From: Amphiura filiformis
Taxonomy: Eukaryota; Echinodermata; Ophiuroidea; Amphilepidida; Amphiuridae
Direction of reading: 5' to 3'
NCBI RefSeq assembly: GCF_039555335.1
Contig: NC_092646.1
Coordinates: 35,307,380 to 35,371,379, forward strand
DNA length: 64,000 nt
Part shown: positions 50,272 through 60,425 of the stretch, one piece after another
Numbering within the stretch: the stretch's first letter is position 1
Layout: each line of letters begins with the position of its first letter
Notes under the pieces: model-generated
The model's database searches: none
Seen by the model: only the letters and a program-made list of their open reading frames with translations
Told to the model about the DNA's origin: nothing
Program-made: the position numbers and the translations under genes

Positions 50272-52721
50272 TTGTTTGTCTTCACTGCAGCTATCAACAT
50301 CCTGATATCAATGACAATATGGTTGAAAAAAGTTCTGCCAGTGCAGAACAAACCCCAGAGTCATCCAAGACAACTTCTAAATCGTACAAGAAAAAGCATT
50401 GAAATATTTGGGCTTGGCAAAGGAATCACTACTGCCGATTCAATTATCACAGGATCAAAGCTTCCAACAAGCAGACAGGTTCTACGGTGCTACTTGTATA
50501 ACCAAAAGCAAGGACTAGCTTCAAAACAAACCAAGTATCAGACTGCAAAGCTTGTGTTAGACCAGGTTGCGAAGTTCTACAACAAAGCTAACATTCCCAT
50601 GATCATAGAAAAGAATGCATGTAAGAAGATCATACAGCTTGCCGATGAAAACGCAAAGATTCGAAAGCAATCCCACTTTCGCGGAGAAAAACTCCAGCTA
50701 CTTGTGCTAAATTGCAGCTTGCTGAAAGCCAACTCGTAAAACATTTGCAATTTGGCCACAAAATGTTGATGAACTGATTACAATCCCAGAAGACCGCTTG
50801 TTCCTGAATTCCATGAGAGGAGATCGATGTGCAACATTTGGCTCCAGTGATACAGTACTTGCAGCAAAAATAAAACGCAAAGAAGAACGTGCAGCCACAG
50901 AAGCAAAGCGACAAGAAAGAAGTAAACAGCAGATGGATGAACCATCAACTAGTTTTCATTCTCTTCTTAGTTCCAGTGAAGATAGCAATAGTGATGCAGA
51001 CTCATCTGATAGCGATTCTGAATGTGATACAGAAACTCCAACAGGACACCGTCATTACTCGAACAGGAACATCAGTCTTCATACCTCATAACATTTTGGC
51101 ATCACCAAATCTTGTTTCTCTTAGCACACGAATGGGAATAACACCTACACAACAATCTGCTTTTACTGAAGAACTAGTAAGAGAAGTTGGTGGAGATACT
51201 TCAAAATTGGCCTTATCCTATGCCACCGCAGACAAATCTAGACGGAGAGTGGTGGGAGACATTGCAAATTCAGCCAAAGAGGCATGGACTCCGCCAAAGT
51301 TTGCATCTCTGCACTGGGACGGGAAACTTATGTCATCCATTTCAAACCAAAATGAAAAGGAGGAAAGACTAAGTGTCCTGGTGGGAGATACTAATAATGT
51401 GAAACTCCTTGGAGTACCGGCTTACAGGCCTGGTACAGACCGCAAGTCGGGTGACATCATCTCCAAGTTATCTGTCAACTTGCTCCAATCCTGGAATTGT
51501 GCTGACAACATAAAAAATTTGGTGTTTGATACTACTGCTTCTAACACAGGCCATATGTCCGCTGCATGCATTGCAATCCAGACTCATCTTGGAAAAGCAC
51601 TCCTATGGTCAGCATGCCAACACCATGTAGGCGAGGTCATGCTGACCCAAATCTTCAAGGATCTCCAAATAGAGACATCCAAATCACCTGAGGTAACCCT
51701 CTTTTCCCGATACAAATCCAACTACAACATATTGCCGCAGAATAGCGAGCAGCCACTTGCCCAATTTGACATTACTGAGTTTAGTCAGACACAACAGACC
51801 TTACTGCGGAAATTCAAAGCTGATGCTGAAATTGTCCTGAGGTCCAAAATGGATCTTGTAAGAGATGATTATAATGAGTTTGTTGAGCTCTCCATGTTCT
51901 ACCTTGGATTCCAGACTTCCATCACTTTCAAGCGGCCAGGAGCAGTACATAAGGCAAGGTGGATGGCCAAATTATTATATTCAATCAAGATCTCTCTTTG
52001 CAAGATCATATTCGCAACTCCCAAAAGGAACAGTCACAACAAAGCACCAACCCCCGAAGATTCGCGACTTTGTCACATTCGCAACCATCATATACAGCAC
52101 ATGGTGGTTAACATGTAGCAATGCTGTTGATGCTACCGTGATAACGACTTGAAGTTATACAAGCAGTTGTTGCTGTATTCAGAGGTGAATGCTTGTGTTT
52201 CTGCAAGTGCCATCGCAGCAATGGAGCGGCATCTGTGGTATCTCACGGAAGAGATGGTTCCACTAGCACTCTTCAGTGAAAAAGTACCTGGAGTAGAGAA
52301 ACAAGCTCTAGCCTGTAAGCTCCTGGCAGTCAAACCTGACACAGAAATTATCATCCCAAGTAACCGCTATGGTAAAGGCTTCAAGAAACCTAATTTCCCA
52401 ACAAACATCACAGAAGCAACAACCCTAGCTGACCTAGCAGGAACGGACTCTTGGTTCACCATGCGCATTTTGCAGCTTGATGATGGCTTCCTTTCAGACA
52501 GCGTTGACACTTGGCCTCAATCCCCAGCTTTCCAGACCTCTGTTGCCAATGTCCGTGCCATTAACGTTGTAAACGATGCAGCAGAGCGTGGTGTAAAGCT
52601 AAGTTCTGACTTCCTGTCAGCTGCCCGTTCTGAGGAGCATTATCAGGCTATCTTACAGACTGTGGAAGACGACAGAAGAAAGCGGCCAAATCTGCGAAAA
52701 CGCAAACTGAATAGTGAATAG
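50272..52721 (+). pseudogene. DDE-like transposase of the 3.76-kb element, frameshifted
   Basis: The protein can be followed along the plus strand through at least five frames. 50395-50660: FGLGKGITTADSIITGSKLP, SRQVLRCYL. 50740-51050: FAIWPQNVDELI, NSMRGDRCATFG, a basic coiled stretch and a Ser/Asp-rich linker. 51060-51985: VFIPHNILASPNLVSL, WDGKLM, LVGDTNNVKLLG, then FDTTASNTG (likely first catalytic Asp), CQHHVGEV, GAVHKARWMAK. 52000-52110: IRDFVTFATIIYSTWWL. 52140-52721: DLKLYKQLLLYSEV, AMERHLWYLTEEMVPLALF, NVVNDAAERGVKL (likely last catalytic Glu), basic C-terminus. The largest open block is 50889-52118. Frame changes near 50700, 50740, 51050, 51990 and 52130 mean it is inactive, or some are introns. 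Relatives exist as multicopy proteins in cnidarians and insects; superfamily uncertain. Confidence 0.7.
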
Positions 52722-52935
52722 TCTCATTTACAATATATGAGAATAGTAGTATTGTACAACACTTGTCAGTCACTAAAAATTATATGAAGCCATTGCTACT
52801 CTGTTAAGCCTAAAAATTCATGCGGGAGCCATGATTTCACTGTCAAAGTAATGGAAATATACATGTTTGTATAGGGCAGCTATTCATTTCTGATGCAGTA
52901 GTAATTGTATAACACTTGTCAATCACTAGAAAATG

Positions 52936-53226
52936 ATGTAAAACCATAAAATATTCCATTACCACACTTTTAAGCATGAATAGAATACAAATTCCATACG
53001 GGAGCCATGATTTCACTGTGTAAAGTAATGGGAATATAAATGGCTGCCTTATGTGAAATCGCGGCATTTGCTGTAAAGATCGCGTCGAAACTTTGAGCTC
53101 CCGGTGGACCCACTAGACGACTTCGGATTGAATTTAAATTTGGTGGGGATTAATATTTTAGCAAGTGGCACACTTTCACCAAATAGCAATAAAATCCGTT
53201 GACATAGGGGGCGTATGATGCACCCT
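52936..53226 (-). repeat. Right terminal inverted repeat
   Basis: Reverse complement of 49466-49754 with scattered substitutions, e.g. TTTGAGCTCCCGGTGGACCC against GGGTCCACCGACCTCAAA. Confidence 0.85.
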
Positions 53227-53565
53227 ACTTTGCCAGCCTTTTTTTTTGCTGCCACAACTATATCGAAGCTGCTACCCTTCACCATGTCAGCTGCAGATAC
53301 TACATGTATACTTGGATTGATTTTTCCTCACCTATGGCCAAGTTCCTCATTTTCTGGCTGCTGAGGTATTCTGCCAGAGACGAATTACAGCTCTGGTGAG
53401 TGTTCTCGCCAACAAGCCTGATGTGCTGATCATTCTTGGCTATTCTGGCCACATCATCATGCATCATCTTGTCCATTATTTTCTGTAGTCCCTTGGCAAC
53501 ACCAGGCTTCGCCATAAACTTCCTGCCTTCTAGAACATGTCTAGTGCCTTTCTTTGGTGTACTCC
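53227..53565 (-). pseudogene. Recombinase N-terminal domain, copy at 53.4 kb
   Basis: Minus strand: KGTRHVLEGRKFMAKPGVAK, KIMDKMMHDDVARIAKNDQH, IRLVGENTHQSCNSSLAEYL, SSQKMRNLA, then VSAADMVKGSSFDIVVAA and AGKVG up to the transposon end at 53226. The copy is cut on both sides, by the transposon and by the hAT MITE. Confidence 0.6.
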
Positions 53566-53568
53566 TCT

Positions 53569-53801
53569 CAGGGACTATTTTAACGTGTCTCACTGTCACG
53601 TTCGTGCCGAGATAAAATATTCGTGCAGTGACAATTAACAATCCGTGTAGATATGCTTTAATAGTAAACAATGGTAGAGCCTTTCTTACGGTCACATTCA
53701 GATAAAATGTCAATTTTTTATTTTTGAAACGCACTCTACTTCATCAACACTTTTATCTCATTGCACGAACGTGACAGTGAGACACGTTAAAATAGCCCCT
53801 G
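53569..53801. mobile_element. hAT-type MITE, copy 2 (8-bp target duplication)
   Basis: Same family as 34875-35106; ends CAGGGACTATTTTAACGTGT and ACACGTTAAAATAGCCCCTG. The 8-bp duplication ACTCCTCT is exact at 53561-53568 and 53802-53809. Length 233 bp. It interrupts the recombinase N-terminal copy. Confidence 0.93.
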
Positions 53802-53982
53802 ACTCCTCTTCTCTTTACAGTTGTACCTTTTCTGCGCCCACATACTATGAACATGGTAGTATCCACTGATTTGCCTTTTCTGGAACCACAAAACTTCCTA
53901 GCATCCTCATCATACTTTGGTCGCCATTTTGTTGCTGTCACAACTGCATCAAAGCTGCTACCCTTCAACATGTCAGCTGCAG

Positions 53983-54905
53983 ATACTACACTTGGATCAA
54001 TTTTCCTCACCTCTCGCAAGAATTTTCTGGTTGCTGAGGTGAATTGCAGCTCTGGTGAGTATTGTCGCCAACAAGCCTGATGTGCTGATCACTCTTGGCT
54101 ATTCTGGCAACACCAGACTTTGCCATAGATTTCCTCCCTTCTAGAACATGTCTAGTGCCTTTCTTTGGTGTGCTCTTCTTCTCCTTACAATTGTACCTTT
54201 TGTGCGCTGCAGATACTACACTTGGATCAATTTTCCTCACCTCTCGCAAGAATTTTCTGGTTGCTGAGGTGAATTGCAGCTCTGGTGAGTATTCTCGCCA
54301 ACAAGCCTGATGTGCTGATCACTCTTGGCTATTCTGGCAACACCAGACTTTGCCATAGACTTCCTCCCTTCCAGAACATGTCTAGTGCCTTTCTTTGGTG
54401 TGCTCTTCTTCTCCTTACAATTGTACCTTTTGTGCGCTGCAGATACTACACTTGGATCAATTTTCCTCACCTCTCGCAAGAATTTTCTGGTTGCTGAGGT
54501 GAATTGCAGCTCTGGTGAGTATTCTCGCCAACAAGCCTGATGTGCTGATCACTCTTGGCTATTCTGGCAACACCAGACTTTGCCATAGATTTCCTCCCTT
54601 CTAGAACATGTCTAGTGCCTTTCTTTGGTGTGCTCTTCTTCTCCTTACAATTGTACCTTTTGTTCGCTGCAGATACTACACTTGGATCAATTTTCCTCAC
54701 CTCTCGCAAGAATTTTCTGGTTGCTGAGGTGAATTGCAGCTCTGGTGAGTATTCTCGCCAACAAGCCTGATGTGCTGATCACTTTTGGCTATTCTGGCAA
54801 CACCAGACTTTGCCATAGATTTCCTCCCTTCTAGAACATGTCTAGTGCCTTTCTTTGGTGTGCTCTTCTTCTCCTTACAATTGTACCTTTTGTGCGCCCT
54901 CATAC
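53983..54905 (-). repeat. Tandem array F: 230-bp recombinase N-domain units x 4
   Basis: Copies start near 53983, 54213, 54443 and 54673 with GATACTACACTTGGATCAAT. Each reads on the minus strand HKRYNCKEKKSTPKKGTRHV, LEGRKSMAKSGVARIAKSDQ, HIRLVGENTHQSCNS and then REVRKIDPSVVSAA, which joins directly to HKRYNCKEK of the next unit. Compared with the longer copy at 55000-55500, each unit lacks the QKMRNLA helix and the M..DDV part. Units differ by only a few bases, so the array is recent. The plus-strand frames over it are shadows. Confidence 0.87.
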
Positions 54906-55560
54906 TATGAACATACTGGTATCCATATCACCGGGTATAAACAATGTAATCTTCAACATCAACTGATTTGCCTTTTCTGGGACGTTTGGCAACAACTTTG
55001 CCAGCCATTTTGTTGCTGTCACAACTGCATCAAAGCTGCTGCCCTTCACCATGTCAGCTGCAGATACTACACTTGGATCAATTTTCCTTACCTATCGCAA
55101 GACTTTGGCCAAGTTCCTCATTTTCTGGCTGCTGAGGTATTCTGCCCGTGACGAATTACAGCTCTGGTGAGTGCTCTCGCCAACAAGCCTGATGTGCTGA
55201 TCACTCTTGGTTATTCTGGCCACATCATCATGCATCATCTTGTCCATTATTTATTGTAATCCCTTAGCAACACCAGACTTTGCCATAAACTTCCTCCCTT
55301 CCAGAACATGTCTAGTGCCTTTCTTTGGTGTGCTCTTCTCCTTACAATTGTACCTTTTGTGCGCCCACATACTATGAACATAGTGGTATCCATATATCAC
55401 CGGGTATAAACAATGTAATCTTCAACATCAACTGATTTGCCTTTTCTGGGACGTTTGGCAACAACCAAGTCTTTGGACTTGCCATCAGCCACTTCACCAT
55501 TGTGATTAAAGTTGCCCAACTTGACGAGCTTCCCCTAAAAGCCGCCATTGTTTCTTCATA
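54906..55560 (-). pseudogene. Recombinase N-terminal region, longest copy
   Basis: Minus strand from about 55550: GKLVKLGNFNHNGEVADGKS, KDLVVAKRPRKGKSVDVEDY, then MWAHKRYNCKEK (a His/Cys pair typical of the second half of a C2H2 finger in this family), KGTRHVLEGRKFMAKSGVAK, MMHDDVARI, STHQSCNSSRAEYLSSQKMR, VSAADMVKGSSFDAVVTATK and LAK. A stop in place of the Lys before IMDK and a second frame change show decay. This is the likely parent of array F. Confidence 0.6.
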
Positions 55561-55569
55561 TCAGTTGTG

Positions 55570-56250
55570 CTTTAGACCTCTGCCACAGCAGTTTCGTCTT
55601 TGTGCCATCTATGCAAGTGATAGTGCATCTTCATCTGTTTATTGGAGTAGTAGATGAAATATGCATTCTTGTCCCATTTTCATTTCTCCCAGAACATTGT
55701 GATGATGCAAATACAAATGCCTCTTCAGTAAGCAAATCTCTTCAGTAAGTGAATCCTTGGCTAGATTCCCCAACATTCTCTCTTTTACCCTGTACGCATC
55801 CTGACAGGCGCCCCCAATGAATCTGGCAGGCATCTTTGCCGCCACTTTTGTATATGAATCGCATACCAGGTACATCTGGATTACTGCATCTAGAAATAAA
55901 ACAAACAATATTGGTAAGAATATGTACCTGTAAATGTGTGCTATCCACTTTGCTGTGGCGTCACACCCCTGGAAGTATGTGTGCTTTACTACATCCTTCA
56001 TGTATATCAGCGAGATGTACCATTTCGGCAGTCTCCTGTTAAGGTATCTACAAAATGCAACCTATGTTCCTAATAATGGATGCATGCTGCTTTACATGTG
56101 GTTTTTGATAGAAAGTGATGAATCAAATATAACACCCAGGTTTTGAACCTTTCCTTGTTCATGCGATCTGCATGTGAACTTTTTACATTACATTATTATC
56201 TTGGTGAGCATGAAGTGGCAGCAGACTTTTTCTTGTAGTATACCGTAAAA
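55570..56250 (-). other. Unrecognised decayed coding region
   Basis: The minus-strand frame 55639-56001 (VVKHTYFQGCDATAKWIAHI, later VAAKMPARFIGGACQDAYRV, SLTEEICLLKRHLYLHHHNV) is open for 120 codons, including a hydrophobic stretch that may be intronic. No domain recognised. Confidence 0.35.
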
Positions 56251-56410
56251 CCTTGTCTACAAGCATATATTATAGTGTTTTTGATGAAAGCTAAGCGTAA
56301 ATATGCCAATACAAAATATTGGTCTTACAATAATACTTGTTCGTATATGCTTGGATCTGTCATTTATTTGCTCAAACTCCATAATGGCACCGGGATTAAT
56401 TTAGCTTTCA

Positions 56411-56660
56411 TCAGAAGTTGATCTTCTCATTTAATGGAGTGTTCTTAGTTTCTAGTATGACTTTAATTTCCAGTTTTATTATTTTGTTCTCGAGTTTGTT
56501 TACCGTGCTGCTCAATCTCTGGCATGATAGACAAAACCATACAGTTGGTTTTCTTCCCTGTATCCCAACACAGGATCTGTGGTAGAAAATTCCACACAAG
56601 TTGCACTCAATGCTACCTACATTTATATTGGCATAGCCTTGTTTATCACATCCTTAAAGG
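56411..56660 (-). CDS. PHD-finger exon
   Basis: Minus strand: GCDKQGYANINVGSIECNLC, GIFYHRSCVGIQ and VWFCLSCQRLSS, followed by a leucine-rich helix (VNKLENKIIKLEIKV). The spacing C..C-(4)-H..C-(n)-W.C..C is the C-terminal half of a C4HC3 PHD finger; the first cysteine pair is only partly present. PHD fingers bind histone tails and occur in several transposon proteins. The stop comes about 20 codons after the helix. The upstream exon boundary was not resolved. Confidence 0.6.
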
Positions 56661-56687
56661 TATTTAATTTTGCGATCAGTTAGATTT

Positions 56688-56942
56688 TTAATTTAGAAAA
56701 ACCTTAAATGACAAAAATACCTTTATTTCACAAAGATTTTGGAGCAGCTTCCCCTTAACCTCTATAACCTTGTCTGCTCTGTGAGACGCTGTTTCATCCA
56801 CAAACGTGGTTGGTGCACTTGCACCTTCCGTACCAGGTAATAAATTGATCCCATACTCGTGAGCAGCCTTCATTTGTTGCTTGTAGCTGGATGATCTATC
56901 TGAACTTACATGTAGTTTCCACTTTGAATGTTTGATTTGCAT
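56688..56942 (-). CDS. Unrecognised exon
   Basis: Minus strand: SSDRSSSYKQQMKAAHEYGI, NLLPGTEGASAPTTFVDETA, SHRADKVIEVKGKLLQNL. Protein-like for about 65 codons. It lies between the CxxC exon and the PHD exon. No domain recognised. Confidence 0.4.
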   Translation of the reverse strand: MQIKHSKWKLHVSSDRSSSYKQQMKAAHEYGINLLPGTEGASAPTTFVDETASHRADKVIEVKGKLLQNLCEIKVFLSFKVFLN

Positions 56943-56949
56943 GTTGTGT

Positions 56950-57060
56950 AATTGGAGAACAGTTCCCTGTCATTTCCACAACTAGAGTACCATCTTTCAG
57001 AGTTTTTTTTACATCCACTGCATTTGGCTCTTTTTCCCCTAGAGTATTTATACAATGCAA
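56950..57060 (-). CDS. CxxC exon (KCSGCKKTLKDGTLVV), copy 1
   Basis: Minus strand: a Cys-x-x-Cys pair followed by KKTLKDGTLVVEMTGN, then SPITQHANQTFKVET. The same exon recurs near 57975-58115 and 58335-58475. A treble-clef or zinc-ribbon half is possible. Function unknown. Confidence 0.45.
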
Positions 57061-57119
57061 CATTTCCAGTTGGTCCTCTAGATGCTGTTGCGGCTGCTCC
57101 TTGTGGTGTTGTTTTTTGA

Positions 57120-58680
57120 TGCTGCTGCTTGTGCAGAAGAAGTATAGGATTACTGGCAGTACAATGATACTTTTTTATGTTTCAGCATTCTGCCAAACCT
57201 CCTGTTTTGTTAATGCAATTTGTTGTAGCCTATTATCAGACATATTCAAACCAAGAACCTATAGATGAGGTGACCTATGATGTCACATGTTTACATTCAG
57301 ACCGCCCTCTGTTGTTTCAAAGCAGGCAAAATAACACAGAAGTGTCTATGACAGACCATATAAATCTCTTTAAAACTCAACTTTTAAAAACCTTTGAAGT
57401 TTTGTGTGATATTATGTATATAGCTTGATGCATAAATTTATAAACAAGATTGATACCATTTTTTGTATTATTTGCTTTGAAACCAAAGTTCTTCCATGTA
57501 AACTATAGTGTTTTGTGCCTGACAGTTTTGATCACAGACCAACAGAGGGCGTATCAAATGTAAACACATGTCACCTCATCTATATACATATATTATATGG
57601 CTGCAGACTTCCTTCCCTCCTCTTGTGCACTTGCAGGGAACACCATCTGAAATGCAAGACGAGTGAAAGGATATGTTTACTACATAATGCACATGCTTTG
57701 TACTGTGTATCGTATCAAACGATGCAGAGGAGTTGACTAAAATACCAATTTGGAAGATCACGATTTCAGACATTGAGTTACTTTATGCTGTTACTTTTGC
57801 ATTTTGTGTTGCTACTGCTGCTTGTGCAGAAGAAGTATGAGGATTACTGGCAGTACAATGATACTTTTTTATGTTCCTGTTTTGTTAATGCAATTTGTTG
57901 TAGCCTATTATCAGACATATTCAAACCAAGAACCTTTAGATATACATATATTATATGGCTGCAAACTTCCTTCCCTCCTCTGAACTTAGTTTTCACTTTG
58001 AATGTTTCATTTGCATGTTGTGTAATTGGAGAATAGTTCCCCGTCATTTCCACAACTAGAGTACCATCTTTCAGGGTTTTTTTACACCCACTGCATTTGG
58101 CTCTTTCCCCCTAGAGTATTTATACAATGTAACATTTTCAGTTGGTCCTCTAGATGTTATTGCGGTATGAGGATTATTGGCAGTACATGATACTTTTTAT
58201 GTTTCATCATCTGTCGAACCTCCTGTTTTGTTAACGCAATTTGTTGTAGCCTATTATCAGACATTCAAATCAAGAACCTTTAGATATACATGTGTTATAA
58301 AGCTGCATACTTCCTTCCCTCCTCTGAACTTAGTTTTCACTTTGAATGTTTCATTTGCATGTTGTGTAATTGGAGAATAGTTCCCCGTCATTTCCACAAC
58401 TAGAGTACCATCTTTCAGGGTTTTTTTACACCCACTGCATTTGGCTCTTTCCCCCTAGAGTATTTATACAATGTAACATTTTCAGTTGGTCCTCTAGATG
58501 TTATTGCGGTATGAGGATTATTGGCAGTACATGATACTTTTTTATGTTTCATCATCTGCCGAACCTCCTGTTTTGTTAACGCAATTTGTTGTAGCCTATT
58601 ATCAGACATTCAAATCAAGAACCTTTAGATATACATGTGTTATAAAGCTGCATACTTCCTTCCCTCCTCTAGTGTACTGG
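57120..58680. repeat. Array G1: ~290-360-bp units containing the CxxC exon
   Basis: Units share GATTATTGGCAGTACATGAT (or GGATTACTGGCAGTACAATG), CTCCTGTTTTGTTAACGCAA, TTGTTGTAGCCTATTATCAG and ACTTCCTTCCCTCCTCTGAA. The last two copies (58160-58510 and 58510-58680) are nearly identical. At 57250-57500 one copy carries an unrelated insert. Confidence 0.75.
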
Positions 58681-59215
58681 CAGGGAACGCCATCTGAAAT
58701 GCAGGATGGGTGAATAGATATGTTTACAACATAATCCACATGCTTAGTACTGTGTGTAGCCTATTATCGGATATATTCAAACCAAGAACCTTTTGATATA
58801 CATTATATTATATGGCTCCAGACTTCCTTCCCTCCTCTTGTGTATTGGCAGGGAACACCATCTGAAATGCAGGATGGGTGAATAGATATGTTTACAACAT
58901 AATCCACATGCTTAGTACTGTGTGTAGCCTATTATCGGATATATTCAAACCAAGAACCTTTTGATATACATTATATTATATGGCTCCAGACTTCCTTCCC
59001 TCCTCTTGTGTATTGGCAGGGAACACCATCTGAAATGCAGGATGGGTGAATAGATATGTTTACAACATAATCCACATGCTTAGTACTGTGTGTAGCCTAT
59101 TATCGGATATATTCAAACCAAGAACCTTTAGATATACATATATGATATGGCTGCAGACTTCCTTCCCTCCTCTTGTGTACTGGCAGGGAACGCCATCTGA
59201 AATGCCTAATGGCCT
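58665..59215. repeat. Array G2: ~167-bp tandem repeat x 3
   Basis: CTTCCTTCCCTCCTCTTGTG, GGCAGGGAACACCATCTGAA, ATGCAGGATGGGTGAATAGA and GTGTGTAGCCTATTATCGGA repeat at a ~167-bp spacing, from the second half of the G1 unit. No conserved frame. Confidence 0.8.
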
Positions 59216-59220
59216 ATAGT

Positions 59221-59546
59221 TTGGTTTTTGGTTTAGATAAAAACCTTTTAATAACATTAAATATCGGGTAATATAGAGATCATGAAAAACTATGAAAACA
59301 CACTGCAGCAAAAATGTTAAAATGTTTTAGAAATGTTATTGTAAAATATCTTTTGCAAACATGTTTTGCCAAATATTTTGTCAACATACAAATAACATAA
59401 CATTATTTGCAGTAGGTTATGTTTTGATAAAATATGTTTTATACCCTTTATATGTCCATATATAACCCGACATTTAAACCTTTTTTTTGTCAACCTCTTC
59501 TGACCTTTTGCGAAAGATGTGCAAAACGTTTTGTGTTTGCTGGGAT
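59221..59546. mobile_element. 5'-truncated MITE, CCCAGCAAACAC family
   Basis: Matches 3840-4196 from GGTTTTTGGTTTAGATAAAA to the right end TTTTGTGTTTGCTGGG. The left terminal repeat is missing at the junction with array G2. Confidence 0.75.
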
Positions 59547-59559
59547 ATGCAGTGTGTAG

Positions 59560-59980
59560 GCCTATATACTTTTCTTTTGTATCTATATTTTTTATAAAAT
59601 TTGGAGGAAGATATCTTGAAAATTAGTTTTATAACAATAAAGTAACACACATACACTATAAATTACATGGATTTAAATTCAAATCCAAAACTTTCAAAAC
59701 TTTCAGAGACCATGTGTGGTTAGGGACCAATCAATATAGGATTAAAATAGGTCTTTACAAATTTTTATAAATTTCAGTCCAACAGGGATTTAAAAAAATA
59801 AAATTTTCAGATTTAAAGTTCAAATTAATGTTAATACTTCAAAGATTTAACAAACCTTGTGAATTTAGCGACATGTAGCCAAACTCATGCTGCTGACGTT
59901 GCTCCATATTTGCTTGACTTTCTTGACGTGGTTGATCTACATGATCTATGTGAAAAAAAAAGATAAACATGTACATTGTA
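59560..59980. other. AT-rich, nothing recognised
   Basis: No supported gene or bounded repeat. ATTTAAATTCAAATCCAAAA-type low complexity. Confidence 0.4.
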
Positions 59981-59984
59981 TTAA

Positions 59985-60108
59985 CTTAGAAGATATTAGT
60001 GCGGCTGCCAAACTCATTTTTGCCGCATGTAAAAATAACATGCACATTGTATATTCTTAGAAGATATTAGTGCGGCTGCCAAACTCATTTTTGCCGCATG
60101 TAAAAATA
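59985..60108. repeat. Short tandem duplication (~62 bp x 2)
   Basis: CTTAGAAGATATTAGTGCGG, CTGCCAAACTCATTTTTGCC and GCATGTAAAAATA occur twice in direct succession. Confidence 0.85.
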
Positions 60109-60425
60109 TTTTAAACAACTGTTTAATATTTTTAAACAACGCTGTTTACGACGGTCACTCTAGTTCTGTTTAAAGTTTAAACAACCTTGGGTTGTTTAAA
60201 CATCCAATTGTTTAAAAATGTTAAACAATTTTCTAAACAACAGTTTTTAAACATCTGTGTTGTTTAACTTTTGTTGTTTAAATGTACACAATTGTTTAAA
60301 GTATTTTAAACAAATGTTTAAAACAAACAGTTGTTTAAAGCTGTTTATAGCTGTTGTTTAAAATAATTGTTTAAAACATACATAGTTGCTTAAACTTGTT
60401 GTTTAAAAGTTTTAAACATTTTTGT
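60105..60425. repeat. GTTTAAAC-rich low-complexity block
   Basis: About 30 occurrences of TTTAAA(C) and TTGTTTAAA in ~320 bp, in both senses because TTTAAA is self-complementary. Spacing is irregular (8-20 bp), so this is not a simple microsatellite. No coding potential. Confidence 0.8.

Larger units (their letters stand above)
49466..53226 (+). mobile_element. 3.76-kb DNA transposon with ~290-bp terminal inverted repeats
   Basis: The left end AGGGTGCATCATACGCCCCC (49466) is the exact reverse complement of the right end (GGGGGCGTATGATGCACCCT, to 53226). Pairing continues with minor differences to about 49754 and from about 52936. Weaker inverted similarity reaches 49880 / 52800 (GGCAGCTATT / AATAGCTGCC type words). 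Inside is one plus-strand transposase-like gene (50272-52721). Flanks share at most AC; no 4-, 6- or 8-bp duplication is visible. Comparison with recombinase copy 1 indicates the host DNA between the flanks is missing here. Superfamily not assigned. Confidence 0.88.

Noticed and set aside
49464..53228. AC as a 2-bp target duplication of the 3.76-kb transposon
   Set aside because: Two bases can match by chance, and the flanks are not contiguous in the paralogous copy, so no duplication is claimed.
53847..54770. Repeated 71-aa plus-strand reading frames
   Set aside because: They are antisense shadows of the 230-bp recombinase array; the minus strand carries the conserved motifs.
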